From Ferrimonas aestuarii (GTDB lineage: Bacteria > Pseudomonadota > Gammaproteobacteria > Enterobacterales > Shewanellaceae), in contig NZ_SWCJ01000001.1 in assembly GCF_005116665.1 (NCBI RefSeq), positions 124,001 to 188,000 of the forward strand: DNA of 64,000 bases. Direction: 5' to 3'. The position numbers and the translations under genes were made by a program. Under the pieces are notes generated by a model. The model did not search any database and was not told where the DNA came from. It saw only the letters and a program-made list of their open reading frames with translations. Of the stretch, positions 6,963-15,774 are shown piece after piece. The stretch's first letter is position 1; each line of letters begins with the position of its first letter.

Positions 6963-8810
6963 ATGCGTCGACATCAACAAGCCACGGTAAGTTATCAGAA
7001 CGTCAATTTTGGCGTGCTTAAATCACTGATTCCCTACCTGCTCGAGTTCAAAGTGATTTTAGGCTTGTCGTTAGCCTGCCTAGTTGGTGCCAAGGTCGCC
7101 AGCGTTGGCTTGCCTTTCATCTTAAAAGACATCGTAGATACCCTAGATGGCGTTGGTGACATTCCCGCCGCAACGGCCATCCCTCTGGCGCTGTTATTGG
7201 CTTACGGCCTGACTCGTTTTGCCAACGTACTGTTTGGTGAACTGCGCGATACCCTGTTTGGTCGCATTACAGAGCGCGCCATGCGCCGAGTTGGCTTGAA
7301 GGTGTTTAAGCACCTGCATCGTTTGGATCTGGCGTTTCATCTGGAACGGCGTACCGGCGGTGTGTCTCGCGACATTGAGCGGGGCACCAATGGCATCAGT
7401 TTTCTGATGCGGTTTATGGTGTTCAACATCGTTCCGACTCTGCTGGAAATCACCTTGGTTGTGGGACTGTTATGGTGGAACTACCACATCGGTTTTGCGT
7501 TGATTGTTGCTGTGGCCGTCACCGCATACATCGGTTTTTCAGTGGTGGCCACTGAGTGGCGTACTGACTTTGTTCGTCAGGTAAATGCCGCTGAATCTCA
7601 AAGCAGTACCCGCGCCGTAGACAGCTTGTTGAATTTTGAAACCGTTAAGTATTTCACCAATGAAGATCATGAAAGCCAGCACTACGACAAGGAGCTGGCT
7701 AATTGGGAGCAAGCGCGTCGGAAAAACCGGCTGTCGCTGTTTGCCCTAAATGGTGGTCAGGCGCTGATTATTGCCGTGGCCATGACCGCCGCGATGATTC
7801 TAGCGGCATCCGATGTGGTGAATGAGCAGATGACTTTGGGGGATTTTGTACTCATCAACAGCTTCATGATGCAGGTGTTCATGCCTCTAAACTTTCTCGG
7901 TTTTGTATATCGAGAGATGAAAGGGGCGCTGGCCAACATTGAGCGGATGTTTGAGCTGCTTGATAGAGAACCGCTGGTCAACGACAAACCGGAGGCGCCA
8001 GCCCTGAAGATGAACGGCGGCACCATCTGCTTTGATAATGTGGCCTTTGGGTATCACCCACAAAGACCGATCCTTAACGGGGTTAGCTTTGAGGTAAAAC
8101 CTAAGCAAAAGGTGGCCATCGTCGGTGCCAGTGGCGCGGGTAAATCGACCCTGTTTAAACTGCTGTTCCGGTTCTATGAGGTGAGCTCCGGTGAGATTCG
8201 TATCGATGGTCAGGCCATTGATGGCATTACTCAGAAGTCCCTTCGTGGTGCCATTGGCGTGGTGCCGCAAGATACCGTGCTGTTTAACACCTCAATTTTT
8301 GACAACATCCGTTATGGCCGCGTTGATGCCAGTGACGATGAGGTGTGGCACGCCATTCGGTTAGCCCACCTTGACCAGTTTATTGAGCGGTTGCCAGAGA
8401 AGGAGCAGACTCTGGTTGGCGAGCGCGGCTTGAAGCTCTCAGGCGGCGAGAAGCAGCGAGTTGCTATCGCCAGAGCGATCTTAAAGCAGCCGCCGATCAT
8501 GGTGTTTGATGAGGCCACCTCCAGTCTAGACAGCCATTCTGAACGACACATTCTGGCGGCGATGCAGGAGATTGCTAAGGAGCAAACCACGTTGGTTATT
8601 GCTCACCGCTTGTCGACCGTTGTTGATGCAGACAACATCATCGTGCTGGATCAGGGGCAGGTTGTGGAGCAGGGGACTCATGAAGAACTGCTTGAAAAAC
8701 AAGGGCATTACAGTGCCTTGTGGCTGGTTCAGCAGCAGTCACAGCGTCAGTCTTTGCAGCGTTCACAACGTCAGGCGGATGACCTACAAAACGGCGGTGA
8801 GATCTCCTAG
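6963..8810 (+). CDS. ABC exporter, Atm1/HMT1 (ABCB7) type
   Basis: A 615-residue half-transporter: a six-helix membrane domain (about 20-320) with KVASVGLPFILKDIVDTLDG and RALDS-like RAVDSLLNFETVKYF, then an ATPase domain. Walker A GASGAGKST is near 387, the signature LSGGEKQ near 492, Walker B IMVFDEATSSLD near 512 and the switch His AHRLST near 548. The NFETVKYF and YREMKGALANIERMF phrases are typical of the Atm1 family, which exports glutathione-bound or sulfur-containing compounds and heavy metals. Bacterial members work at the inner membrane as homodimers. The ATG at 6963 is chosen for AGGA 6 nt upstream; an upstream TTG at 6924 overlaps the leader hairpin. Confidence 0.93.
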   Translation: MRRHQQATVSYQNVNFGVLKSLIPYLLEFKVILGLSLACLVGAKVASVGLPFILKDIVDTLDGVGDIPAATAIPLALLLAYGLTRFANVLFGELRDTLFGRITERAMRRVGLKVFKHLHRLDLAFHLERRTGGVSRDIERGTNGISFLMRFMVFNIVPTLLEITLVVGLLWWNYHIGFALIVAVAVTAYIGFSVVATEWRTDFVRQVNAAESQSSTRAVDSLLNFETVKYFTNEDHESQHYDKELANWEQARRKNRLSLFALNGGQALIIAVAMTAAMILAASDVVNEQMTLGDFVLINSFMMQVFMPLNFLGFVYREMKGALANIERMFELLDREPLVNDKPEAPALKMNGGTICFDNVAFGYHPQRPILNGVSFEVKPKQKVAIVGASGAGKSTLFKLLFRFYEVSSGEIRIDGQAIDGITQKSLRGAIGVVPQDTVLFNTSIFDNIRYGRVDASDDEVWHAIRLAHLDQFIERLPEKEQTLVGERGLKLSGGEKQRVAIARAILKQPPIMVFDEATSSLDSHSERHILAAMQEIAKEQTTLVIAHRLSTVVDADNIIVLDQGQVVEQGTHEELLEKQGHYSALWLVQQQSQRQSLQRSQRQADDLQNGGEIS

Positions 8811-8885
8811 CCCTCTGCCTTGAGTCGCAATTTGTGTCTCTGGTAGCTTATTGGGCGTAGAAAACCAATCTCAAGGATGAGAGCC

Positions 8886-9293
8886 ATGAACCGCCTGTTA
8901 ATAGTGTCTGTCGCGTTGCTGGTCGCCGCGGCATTGTGGTGGACAGACACCGCTACCCCCCATCAGACAACGTCGTTATCGGCATCGCCGGAAGCGAAGT
9001 CAGAAGAGGCAAAATCGTCAATTTTCGAGCTGGCTAATATGGAAGTGGGTCGCATCCCACCTAAACCTCAAAAACAGCGCCGCGTCAGTGAAGACCAAGA
9101 GCGCGATCAGGTTGATGAGCAGCCTATCTCCTCTGAGCCAGAGCAAGCCCCTCAACCGGTACCGGCGGCCACCGCTCACCATCAGCCGATGGCGGCTCCA
9201 GCCAATGGCGCGGGTTTCGTTTCTCACCCCAGCCACAAGGCACCGCTGCAGGCTCCGATCAGCCAGACCAGACCCAGTACACCACAGCCTTAG
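8886..9293 (+). CDS. small membrane-anchored proline-rich protein, unknown function
   Basis: A 135-residue protein with an N-terminal hydrophobic segment (NRLLIVSVALLVAAALWW) that may be an uncleaved anchor or signal. The rest is low in complexity and rich in Pro, Glu, Gln and Ala (EQPISSEPEQAPQPVPAA), probably disordered. I do not recognise a family. AGGA lies 8 nt before the chosen ATG; an ATG at 8877 overlaps the AGGA. It follows the exporter by 75 bp in the same direction and may be cotranscribed. Confidence 0.65.
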   Translation: MNRLLIVSVALLVAAALWWTDTATPHQTTSLSASPEAKSEEAKSSIFELANMEVGRIPPKPQKQRRVSEDQERDQVDEQPISSEPEQAPQPVPAATAHHQPMAAPANGAGFVSHPSHKAPLQAPISQTRPSTPQP

Positions 9294-9512
9294 CTTTCAA
9301 GGTGAGTGGTGCCGCGGGGTAAGAGATTCTCTGCCTCGCGTTGTCTCCTTCCACAACTTTCCCTCAGGCAGGCCTTAAGCTTGAGTTATCCATCCATATC
9401 CTTGGCTTAATACCTGACGTATTTCGAAACATTTTGGGGTATGAATAGTGAAGTGCACTTGCTAGTTTACTTATGGACAGGAGTCTAAATATTAAAAACT
9501 AGGGAAAGTGAG

Positions 9513-11336
9513 ATGAATAAAATCGTTAAGGGAATTGGCGTTACGGCCATAGCGGCGGTGATGGCTGGCGTCAGTTTTGCTGCCCATGAATGGTATGCGG
9601 ATAAGCCATTTCTGTTTCGAGCCTACTTGGACCGGCCACTGATTAAAATTGCCATGGATCAGCCTGAGATGTTGACCAGTTTAGGCGTATTGGAGTCCGT
9701 GGGGATTACCGGCCATAACGCTTATCTGGACAACGACAGCCCAGAGCAAGGGGATAAGCTGTTTGCCCAGATGGCATCATTACGAGATGGGCTTTCTCAA
9801 TACGACAATGATTCACTGTCAGAATCGGAGCTGCTGTCAAAGCAGGTGGCCCAATACCTGCTTGACTTAATGAGCCAAGCGGAACCGTATCGATATCATA
9901 CCTATCCGGTGAATCAACTTTTTGGCATTCAAAATGGTTACCCAACCTTCATGCAAGCTCAGCACCGTTTGCAAACTCAGGAAGACGTGGAGCATTACCT
10001 AGCGCGACTTGATGCGGTTCAGCTCAAGTTTGCTCAGACGCTAGAGGGGTTAAAGCTTCGAGAGCAAAAAGGGATTATCCCGCCGCGATTTATGATTGAT
10101 CGAGTGTTAACGGAGATGACTGAGTTTGTGGCTCAGCCCATTGAGACCAACATTCTTTATACCAATCTGGAGCAAAAGGCCGCCGAGATTGAAGGGGTGT
10201 CATCGCAGCAGTCTCAAGCCTGGCTGGCGGACGCCAAATCGCGAATTCAAGACTCAGTTCATCCTGCCTATCAGTCTTTGATTGACTATTTTACCCAATT
10301 GGCGCCAAAGGCTGGCAACGACGTGGGCTACTGGCATCTGCCTGATGGTGATAAGGCCTACGAGTTGGCGCTCAAGCTGTTTACGACCACCGATTACAGC
10401 GCCGAACAGCTGCATCAGTTGGGATTGTCTGAGGTTGAGCGGCTTCAAGCGCAGATGCTGTCGATCATTACGCAGCAGGGGTACTCCGTTGACGCGGGGT
10501 TTGAAACGGCGATGGCCGAGTTAGCGGCGGATCCTAAGCACTATTATCCAGACAACGACGAAGGTCGCGCTCAGATCTTAGCTGACTATCAACGGATCTT
10601 GGATGAGATTGACGCGGGATTAGACCCTGTATTTAACGTTCGCCCGCAAGCCAGCATGGAGGTGCAGCGAATTCCTGAGTTTAAGGAGAAAACCTCACCT
10701 GGGGCGTATTATCAGCAGCCCTCTCTCGATGGAACTCGACCGGGCCGCTTCTTTGCCAACCTGTATGACATCAAAGCTACGCCCCGCTATAGCATGCGAA
10801 CTCTGGCTTACCATGAGGGGATCCCCGGTCACCACTTCCAGATTGCCATCGCCATGGAGCTAGAAGGGTTGCCGTTTATGCGCCGTATGGCCCCATTTAC
10901 CGCCTACATTGAAGGTTGGGCGTTGTACGCCGAACAAGTGGCTTGGGAGGCGGGATTTCAGGATCAGCCGCTGGATAATTTAGGACGCCTGCAGGCGGAA
11001 CTGTTTCGTGCGGTGCGGCTAGTGGTTGACACCGGCCTTCACGCTAAGCGCTGGAGTCGTGAGCAGGCCATCGATTACATGGCCGCGAACACAGGCATGG
11101 CAAAGTCTGATGTGGTGGCAGAAGTTGAGCGCTACATTGTGATGCCAGGGCAAGCCACGGCGTATAAGGTGGGCATGCTCAAGATTCTTGAACTTCGCCA
11201 AAAAGCGCAGCAAGCGCTGGGGGATAAGTTTGAATTAACGGCATTTCACGATGCGGTACTGAAAAACGGTGCGCTGCCTTTAGATATTTTGGAGCAGGTG
11301 ATTGACGATTACATCGCCAAGGTCCAAGCCAGTTGA
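9513..11336 (+). CDS. DUF885 family protein (putative zinc metallopeptidase)
   Basis: A 607-residue protein with an N-terminal signal sequence or anchor (about 1-25, VTAIAAVMAGVSFAAHEW). It has the DUF885 hallmark TLAYHEGIPGHHFQ near residues 430-443, whose HE..GHH arrangement suggests a metal-dependent peptidase, and YIEGWALYAE about 30 residues later with a likely third ligand. The C-terminal PGQATAYKVGMLKILELR is also typical. The natural substrate is not known. GGGAAAGTGAG precedes the ATG, and the gene ends in a good terminator. Confidence 0.92.
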   Translation: MNKIVKGIGVTAIAAVMAGVSFAAHEWYADKPFLFRAYLDRPLIKIAMDQPEMLTSLGVLESVGITGHNAYLDNDSPEQGDKLFAQMASLRDGLSQYDNDSLSESELLSKQVAQYLLDLMSQAEPYRYHTYPVNQLFGIQNGYPTFMQAQHRLQTQEDVEHYLARLDAVQLKFAQTLEGLKLREQKGIIPPRFMIDRVLTEMTEFVAQPIETNILYTNLEQKAAEIEGVSSQQSQAWLADAKSRIQDSVHPAYQSLIDYFTQLAPKAGNDVGYWHLPDGDKAYELALKLFTTTDYSAEQLHQLGLSEVERLQAQMLSIITQQGYSVDAGFETAMAELAADPKHYYPDNDEGRAQILADYQRILDEIDAGLDPVFNVRPQASMEVQRIPEFKEKTSPGAYYQQPSLDGTRPGRFFANLYDIKATPRYSMRTLAYHEGIPGHHFQIAIAMELEGLPFMRRMAPFTAYIEGWALYAEQVAWEAGFQDQPLDNLGRLQAELFRAVRLVVDTGLHAKRWSREQAIDYMAANTGMAKSDVVAEVERYIVMPGQATAYKVGMLKILELRQKAQQALGDKFELTAFHDAVLKNGALPLDILEQVIDDYIAKVQAS

Positions 11337-11344
11337 TGAGGTGA

Positions 11345-11366
11345 GCCCGCAAATGCGGGCTTTTTT
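11345..11366 (+). terminator. terminator of the DUF885 gene
   Basis: GCCCGC-AAAT-GCGGGC followed by six T, 8 nt past the stop codon. Confidence 0.9.
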
Positions 11367-11370
11367 AAGC

Positions 11371-12135
11371 TTAAAAGCGCCCACCCACTCGGCGTATCAG
11401 CCGCAGGGCAACTCGCAACAGCCAATTGGGAAGTGGCATCATCTCCGGTTTGATACCAGCCTGATAAGCCGGTCTGGCTTCGATTCGGCGAAGCCATTGC
11501 CGAACATAGGGGAAGGGGTGTACATCGTAGCCAAGGCGCGACAATAGCTTGGCATTTGGGTACCAAGCGATGTCTGCCAGTGAGTACTCACTTCCAGCCA
11601 GCCACGCCGTTTTACTCAGTTGACACTCTATCTCTTCGAACTGCGCATCCAGCACGGATTTGGCTTGCTGCAGATCGCTTCCAGCCTTTCCCAAACGTCG
11701 CTTGCGATGGAATTCCGCTCGATGAGGCACATGTTGTTCGTAGTATCGCCACTGCTCTGGCGTCGGCAGCCGCCCCAGCCCATTGGCATAGACGAAATTG
11801 ACCACTTGGTGCTCATGGGACTGGGCCGCCTTCTCTAGCCAGCGAGTCATTAGCTGAGCCTGTTCAGGTTGTTGTGGCGTCAATGACACCTTGGGAAACT
11901 GCTGCTCCAGATAGGACAAGATGGTGCACGATTCGGTTATTGAGTGGTTGTTATGAACCAGCGCGGGCACTTCACATTTTGGGTTGATGGCTCGGTAGTG
12001 GTCGCTTAACTGTTCATTGGCCATCAGATTGATTTTGATTTTCTGAGGCGTAAGCCCTTTTTCGGCTAAGGCCAGCATTACCCTTTGGGCGCAGTTAGAG
12101 TAGGGGTGGTAATACAGCGTGAGTGTTTCAGTCAT
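11371..12135 (-). CDS. glutathione S-transferase family protein
   Basis: A 254-residue GST-fold protein. The N-terminal thioredoxin-like domain begins LTLYYHPYSNCAQRVMLALAEKGL and keeps the cis-Pro segment KCEVPALV and the ESCTILSYLE helix; SNC offers a Ser/Cys active site. The C-terminal helical domain has LAGSEYSLADIAWYP (N-capping box). It is longer than usual in the tail (LLRVALRLIRRVGGRF). The ATG at 12135 fits the family N-terminus; an ATG at 12150, 15 nt after the upstream GST stop, is also possible, and neither has a clear ribosome site. It is translationally close to the next GST gene. Confidence 0.88.
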   Translation of the reverse strand: MTETLTLYYHPYSNCAQRVMLALAEKGLTPQKIKINLMANEQLSDHYRAINPKCEVPALVHNNHSITESCTILSYLEQQFPKVSLTPQQPEQAQLMTRWLEKAAQSHEHQVVNFVYANGLGRLPTPEQWRYYEQHVPHRAEFHRKRRLGKAGSDLQQAKSVLDAQFEEIECQLSKTAWLAGSEYSLADIAWYPNAKLLSRLGYDVHPFPYVRQWLRRIEARPAYQAGIKPEMMPLPNWLLRVALRLIRRVGGRF

Positions 12136-12165
12136 GACATCGGGTCTCATGGATTATCGGCAAGC

Positions 12166-12837
12166 CTAAGCGGCTAAGGGAGAGAAGCCGCCGCTTTTTT
12201 GCAGCGCTCTTTGGTAGGCGGGGCGTTTTCGCATCTGGAGCAGGTAGCGTTCAATGTGAGGGTAGTCATCGCCGAAATCGACACGGACCTGAGCCACCTC
12301 AAGGCAGTAACCTATTACAATATCTGCGGCCGTCAGTTGGTTCCCAGCGATCCACATTGAGTTTGATAGGGTATTGTCGATGTGCCCGAGCATCTTGCTC
12401 AAATTGGGCTGAAGGTAAGCAGACACCGCACGGTTGATCACCAGTTTTATCAATGGGCGAATCAATCGCGGGCTTCTGCTGATTAACCTAGAAAAGATCA
12501 ATCGTTGCAGTAACAGGGGCATCAACGAACCTTGAGTTGCATGAAACCAGTAGAGATAGGCTTCGCGGCTTGGGCTGCCGGGTGTTGGTCGTAGTGGCGA
12601 GTTCGGCTGTTGATCAAGCAGGTAATCCACAATGGCATTGGTTTCCGCGAGTCGGTTTTGCCCGTCAGATATGGTGGGGGCTTTGCCAATGGGATGGAGT
12701 GCTTTGTATTCAAGGGGCGCCAGAGTGTTTGGACCTACTCGGGCGTATTTCTGAAGGTGATAGTCAAGCCCAAGCTCCTCCAGTAGCCAAAGAATCCGAA
12801 TGGATTGTGAGTTTTCTAGATGGTGTACGGTTAACAT
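12166..12837 (-). CDS. glutathione S-transferase family protein
   Basis: A 223-residue GST. Its thioredoxin-like half (LTVHHLENSQSIRILWLLEELGLDYHLQKY) carries the NSQSxR type active site of the beta/theta-like group, with HPIGKAPTI and AETNAIVDYLL. The C-terminal half has IAGNQLTAADIVIGYCLE. GGGGA lies 8 nt before the ATG. It is the first gene of a two-GST operon, about 15-30 bp from the second. The two proteins are only distantly alike, so this is not a recent duplication. A 22-bp near-palindrome lies upstream. Confidence 0.9.
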   Translation of the reverse strand: MLTVHHLENSQSIRILWLLEELGLDYHLQKYARVGPNTLAPLEYKALHPIGKAPTISDGQNRLAETNAIVDYLLDQQPNSPLRPTPGSPSREAYLYWFHATQGSLMPLLLQRLIFSRLISRSPRLIRPLIKLVINRAVSAYLQPNLSKMLGHIDNTLSNSMWIAGNQLTAADIVIGYCLEVAQVRVDFGDDYPHIERYLLQMRKRPAYQRALQKSGGFSPLAA

Positions 12838-12892
12838 TGATCATTTCCCCATTGGAAAGGCCAGCGGTAATGCTGTCCAATACTCATTTAAA

Positions 12893-12914
12893 TGTCATGA
12901 TATATATCGTGACA
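12893..12914. promoter_or_regulatory. operator-like palindrome upstream of the GST operon
   Basis: An imperfect 22-bp palindrome with outer arms TGTCA...TGACA and an A/T-rich core (TGATATATATCG), 56 bp before the first GST start. It suits a dimeric repressor, but no regulator gene is adjacent, so the binding protein is unknown. Confidence 0.4.
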
Positions 12915-12990
12915 TCTAAAATCTAGGGTTTTATGAGTTCAGCAGAGAGACGGTGTCGACGGGTGGGGTGCAAGAGGAGAGCTTTAGGCA

Positions 12991-13017
12991 AGCCTGGTGC
13001 TTTTAAGCCGCCAGGCT
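12991..13017 (-). terminator. hairpin after the NHL-repeat gene
   Basis: AGCCTGG/CCAGGCT arms with an inner GGCTT/AAGC pairing, just past the 3' end of the NHL gene. The T tract on the minus strand is weak. Confidence 0.45.
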
Positions 13018-13038
13018 GAACCTCGTATCCAATGCGTG

Positions 13039-14121
13039 TTACCGCGGGGAGACTTTACGGATGTAGCCGTAATCATTTTCGGTAATGTAGAGGTTACCCA
13101 GATGATCCAATGAGATCGCTCTGGGCTCGCTGATTTTCTCACCTACGGCGTTAAAGGGCAGTCCATCGCCGCTGTGCTGATGATCCCGTCCACCGTCAAT
13201 AAACAGATGGATGATGCCGCTGGGGTCAACAAACCAGATCTGCCCCCCTTTGTGTGTCGCGAGAAAATAGCCTCCGTTGGGGTGAAACCAGATTCCTCTG
13301 ACTTCATTCAAGCCGGTTTCCAGTGCCGGGTAGCCATGGCCGCCGCCTCGGATCTTTCCATTTCCGGCCACCGCCGTTTTGTTACCCTTGGCATCAACCC
13401 GGTAAACCTTGTGACCATTGCGGTCGGTGACATAAAGTTGATTCTTGTCGTTCAAGGCCAGATTGGCTAGCTCTTTGAAGCCACTGGCGATCACCTCAAC
13501 CCCCGCCTCGGGCGTCCAGCGTTTGAGCTCACTTCCAGAGGCGTAGTAGGCAAGAGTGGCATCCGAGCTCACCCACAACCCTCTGCCAGTTTCAATGCCG
13601 CTAGGGTCGTGGAATAGGGTGGAAATCTGACCGTTGGGAAGCACTCGGCGAACTTTGTTATTTCCGGTATCTAAGATGTCCACTGCGCCGCTTCGCTGAA
13701 CCCAGATCCCATTGGGAAAACACAGCGCCACTTGTTGAGCTGGAGCCGGTTGGTCGCCACCGTCAGCGCATTGGTTGGTGCCTGCCAAGGTGGTTATCTG
13801 GCCTTGTTCATCAATGCGCCGGATGCCGTGAGCATCCTTATCGGCAATGATGACATTACCCTGATAGTCGGCAATGGCATGATGAGGGCGAGATAACTCA
13901 ACTTGAATCGCAGGCTTACCTTCAAATTCTGAATGCCAGTTGTTTAGGTATTTTTGGCGATCTTCACCGGTTCCGGCAATGGTTGAGATGCTGCCATACT
14001 GATTACTGAACCGCTCAAAGTTGTGATATTGATTGATCTCCATGGCCAGTGTGGCGCCGACCCCGGCAAGTAACAGAGCACCGGACAGTAGGATAAAGTG
14101 GCGAAAGGGAAGCTGTGACAT
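13039..14121 (-). CDS. NHL-repeat beta-propeller protein, exported
   Basis: A 360-residue protein with an N-terminal signal or anchor (FILLSGALLLAGVGATLA). It then has repeated NHL/SMP-30-like blades: GSISTIAGTGE, SRPHHAIADYQGNVIIADKDAHGIRRID, PNGIWVQRSGAVDILDTGNNKVRRV, LALNDKNQLYVTDRNGHKVYRV, and a last ISEPRAISLDHLGNLYITENDYGYIRKV. Six propeller blades are likely. Such proteins bind ligands or act as hydrolases, but no catalytic residues can be assigned. AGGAG lies 6 nt before this ATG and only 3 nt before an adjacent ATG at 14124. A hairpin with a T tract sits directly upstream of the ribosome site. Confidence 0.82.
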   Translation of the reverse strand: MSQLPFRHFILLSGALLLAGVGATLAMEINQYHNFERFSNQYGSISTIAGTGEDRQKYLNNWHSEFEGKPAIQVELSRPHHAIADYQGNVIIADKDAHGIRRIDEQGQITTLAGTNQCADGGDQPAPAQQVALCFPNGIWVQRSGAVDILDTGNNKVRRVLPNGQISTLFHDPSGIETGRGLWVSSDATLAYYASGSELKRWTPEAGVEVIASGFKELANLALNDKNQLYVTDRNGHKVYRVDAKGNKTAVAGNGKIRGGGHGYPALETGLNEVRGIWFHPNGGYFLATHKGGQIWFVDPSGIIHLFIDGGRDHQHSGDGLPFNAVGEKISEPRAISLDHLGNLYITENDYGYIRKVSPR

Positions 14122-14132
14122 CATGGTCTCCT

Positions 14133-14162
14133 AAAAAATTCGGCCACTGGCGAGAGTGGCCG
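14133..14162 (-). promoter_or_regulatory. terminator-like hairpin in the leader of the NHL gene
   Basis: Read on the minus strand, CGGCCACT and AGTGGCCG form an 8-bp stem followed by AATTTTTT and then immediately by the AGGAG of the NHL gene. No gene lies upstream that it could serve, so it appears to be a leader element. Confidence 0.55.
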
Positions 14163-14289
14163 CTAAGCATGAAGAAAGATGACTTAGTCAATGGCGACTA
14201 CCTGCACTGTATGGCTCAGTGTATTGGTGCCTCACTAACGGGTAGGTACGATACGGTAATGGTCTAAAAATAACTTTGATCCACATCTA

Positions 14290-14307
14290 AAGTTTTGATC
14301 AAAACTT
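14290..14307. promoter_or_regulatory. 18-bp perfect palindrome
   Basis: AAGTTTTGATCAAAACTT, perfect twofold symmetry with a TTGATCAA centre, placed between the NHL gene and acuI. It may be an operator. It resembles a compressed FNR/CRP-type half-site pair, but the half-sites are too close for those proteins. Confidence 0.4.
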
Positions 14308-14373
14308 ACACTTGGTGTTTTTAGAGCCATTCTTTAATTGGTTTTTGATTCTTAACTGGTCGAAACTATATGG

Positions 14374-14387
14374 TGGAATGCATTCCA
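14374..14387. promoter_or_regulatory. TGGAA-N4-TTCCA palindrome upstream of acuI
   Basis: TGGAATGCATTCCA is a perfect 14-bp palindrome about 250 bp before acuI. Two further TGGAA-N4-TTCCA copies lie before ardA (17619-17632 and 17734-17747), which suggests one regulator for both acrylate-related transcripts. Confidence 0.45.
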
Positions 14388-14638
14388 GTCCGTGACCTTG
14401 GAAAGTGTTTGAAAATTGAGAGCTGGCGGCGATTCACACAAACAACATTTACACTCGCACGAGGCTGTTTTTATCCACTTGCTCGCTTAAGCTAATGTCA
14501 ATTGCTGATATTCACAGCTTGGCTCGCTTCGGTAGAACTCTGTTGACCCCTACCTTTGTCTAAGTGCGTTTTGGTTGATTACTGGCCAAATTGGCTGCGA
14601 TATTAGTGTCCAACTGTCTCCCATTTAGGAATTGACTC

Positions 14639-15619
14639 ATGTTTAAAGCCCTTCAGCTAACTCAAGACGGCAAAGCAACTCTGGCCAAGGTATGTGAACT
14701 GGACGACAGTGCACTGCCGGCGGGAGAGGTATTGGTGGAGGTTGTTGCCTCGTCACTGAATTACAAAGACGGCCTAGCGGTAACCGGTAAGGGTAAGATT
14801 ATCCGTGATTTCCCTATGGTCCCAGGCATTGATTTTGCTGGTAAGGTGCTGGAATCCAGTGACGATCGCTATCAGGCAGGAGATGAGGTGGTTCTCACTG
14901 GGTGGGGCGTAGGTGAGCGTCACTGGGGCGGTATGGCGCAGCGCGCTCGAGTCAAAGCCGATTGGTTAGTGCCGATGCCCAAAGGCGGCGATCACCACAA
15001 AGCGATGATGATTGGCACTGCAGGCTTGACGGCGATGCTGTGCGTTCAGGCGCTGGAAGATGCCGGAGTGAAGCCCGAGCATGGTGAGGTGCTGGTTACT
15101 GGTGCCAGCGGCGGGGTGGGTTCAGTAGCAGTAAGCCTTCTGTCCCAATTGGGCTATGAGGTCGTGGCGTCCACAGGGCGTGTCGAGGAAAATGGCGACA
15201 TGCTGACCGCGTTGGGGGCTAAAACCCTGATGCCTCGCAGTGAACTGGAAGCTGAGTGTCGTCCATTGGAGCGTTCCCGCTGGGCGGGTATTGTCGATAC
15301 CGTGGGCGGCCAGGTGTTGGCCACCGCTTTGGCCCAAGCTAACTATGGTGGCGCGGCGGCCATCTGTGGTTTGGCCGGTAGCTTTGCACTGCCAACGACG
15401 GTAATGCCGTTTATTTTGCGTGGGGTGTCGTTACTGGGGGTGGATTCGGTAATGTGCCCTCTTGAAAAACGTCAGCGCGCTTGGAATCGAATTTTAGAGA
15501 TCTTGCCGCAAAGCTACTTTGATCAAGCTTGCACCAGCATTAGTCTGGAACAAGTGCATGATTACGCAGACCGAATCGTAAAAGGCCAAGTGACCGGTCG
15601 TGTGTTGATCACTCTGTAA
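14639..15619 (+). CDS. acuI: acrylyl-CoA reductase (NADPH), AcuI/YhdH family
   Basis: A 326-residue medium-chain dehydrogenase/reductase. The N-terminal GroES-like half has NYKDGLAVTGKGKIIRDFPMVPGIDFAG, and the Rossmann half has VTGASGGVGSVAVSLL near residues 153-168 and ASTGR for NADPH phosphate binding. The phrases match AcuI/YhdH, which reduces toxic acryloyl-CoA to propionyl-CoA. That fits an organism making acrylate from DMSP, and dddY and ardAB lie 3-5 kb downstream. AGGA stands 8 nt before the ATG. The gene is monocistronic, with its own terminator. Zinc ligands are absent, as usual for this branch. Confidence 0.93.
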   Translation: MFKALQLTQDGKATLAKVCELDDSALPAGEVLVEVVASSLNYKDGLAVTGKGKIIRDFPMVPGIDFAGKVLESSDDRYQAGDEVVLTGWGVGERHWGGMAQRARVKADWLVPMPKGGDHHKAMMIGTAGLTAMLCVQALEDAGVKPEHGEVLVTGASGGVGSVAVSLLSQLGYEVVASTGRVEENGDMLTALGAKTLMPRSELEAECRPLERSRWAGIVDTVGGQVLATALAQANYGGAAAICGLAGSFALPTTVMPFILRGVSLLGVDSVMCPLEKRQRAWNRILEILPQSYFDQACTSISLEQVHDYADRIVKGQVTGRVLITL

Positions 15620-15637
15620 CTTTGTGGTTTGTCAGTG

Positions 15638-15666
15638 AAGCCAGCACTCTGTGCTGGCTTTTTTAT
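15638..15666 (+). terminator. terminator of acuI
   Basis: AAGCCAGCAC-TCT-GTGCTGGCTT followed by TTTTATG, 17 nt past the acuI stop. Confidence 0.9.
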
Positions 15667-15774
15667 GCCTGAAATGTATATCCATGGTTTCTATTGTTCT
15701 GAGGAATCCGGAAAGGAAAGGCGCTCCGCACCTATCTTGTTAGAGAACCCTAATGGTTATCTAGGAGCATCAAC

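Larger units (their letters stand above)
14163..14638. other. divergent intergenic region between the NHL gene and acuI
   Basis: About 475 bp, A/T-rich in the middle. It holds two perfect palindromes: AAGTTTTGATCAAAACTT (14290-14307) and TGGAATGCATTCCA (14374-14387). No open frame with a ribosome site was seen. Promoters for both flanking genes must lie here. Confidence 0.6.
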
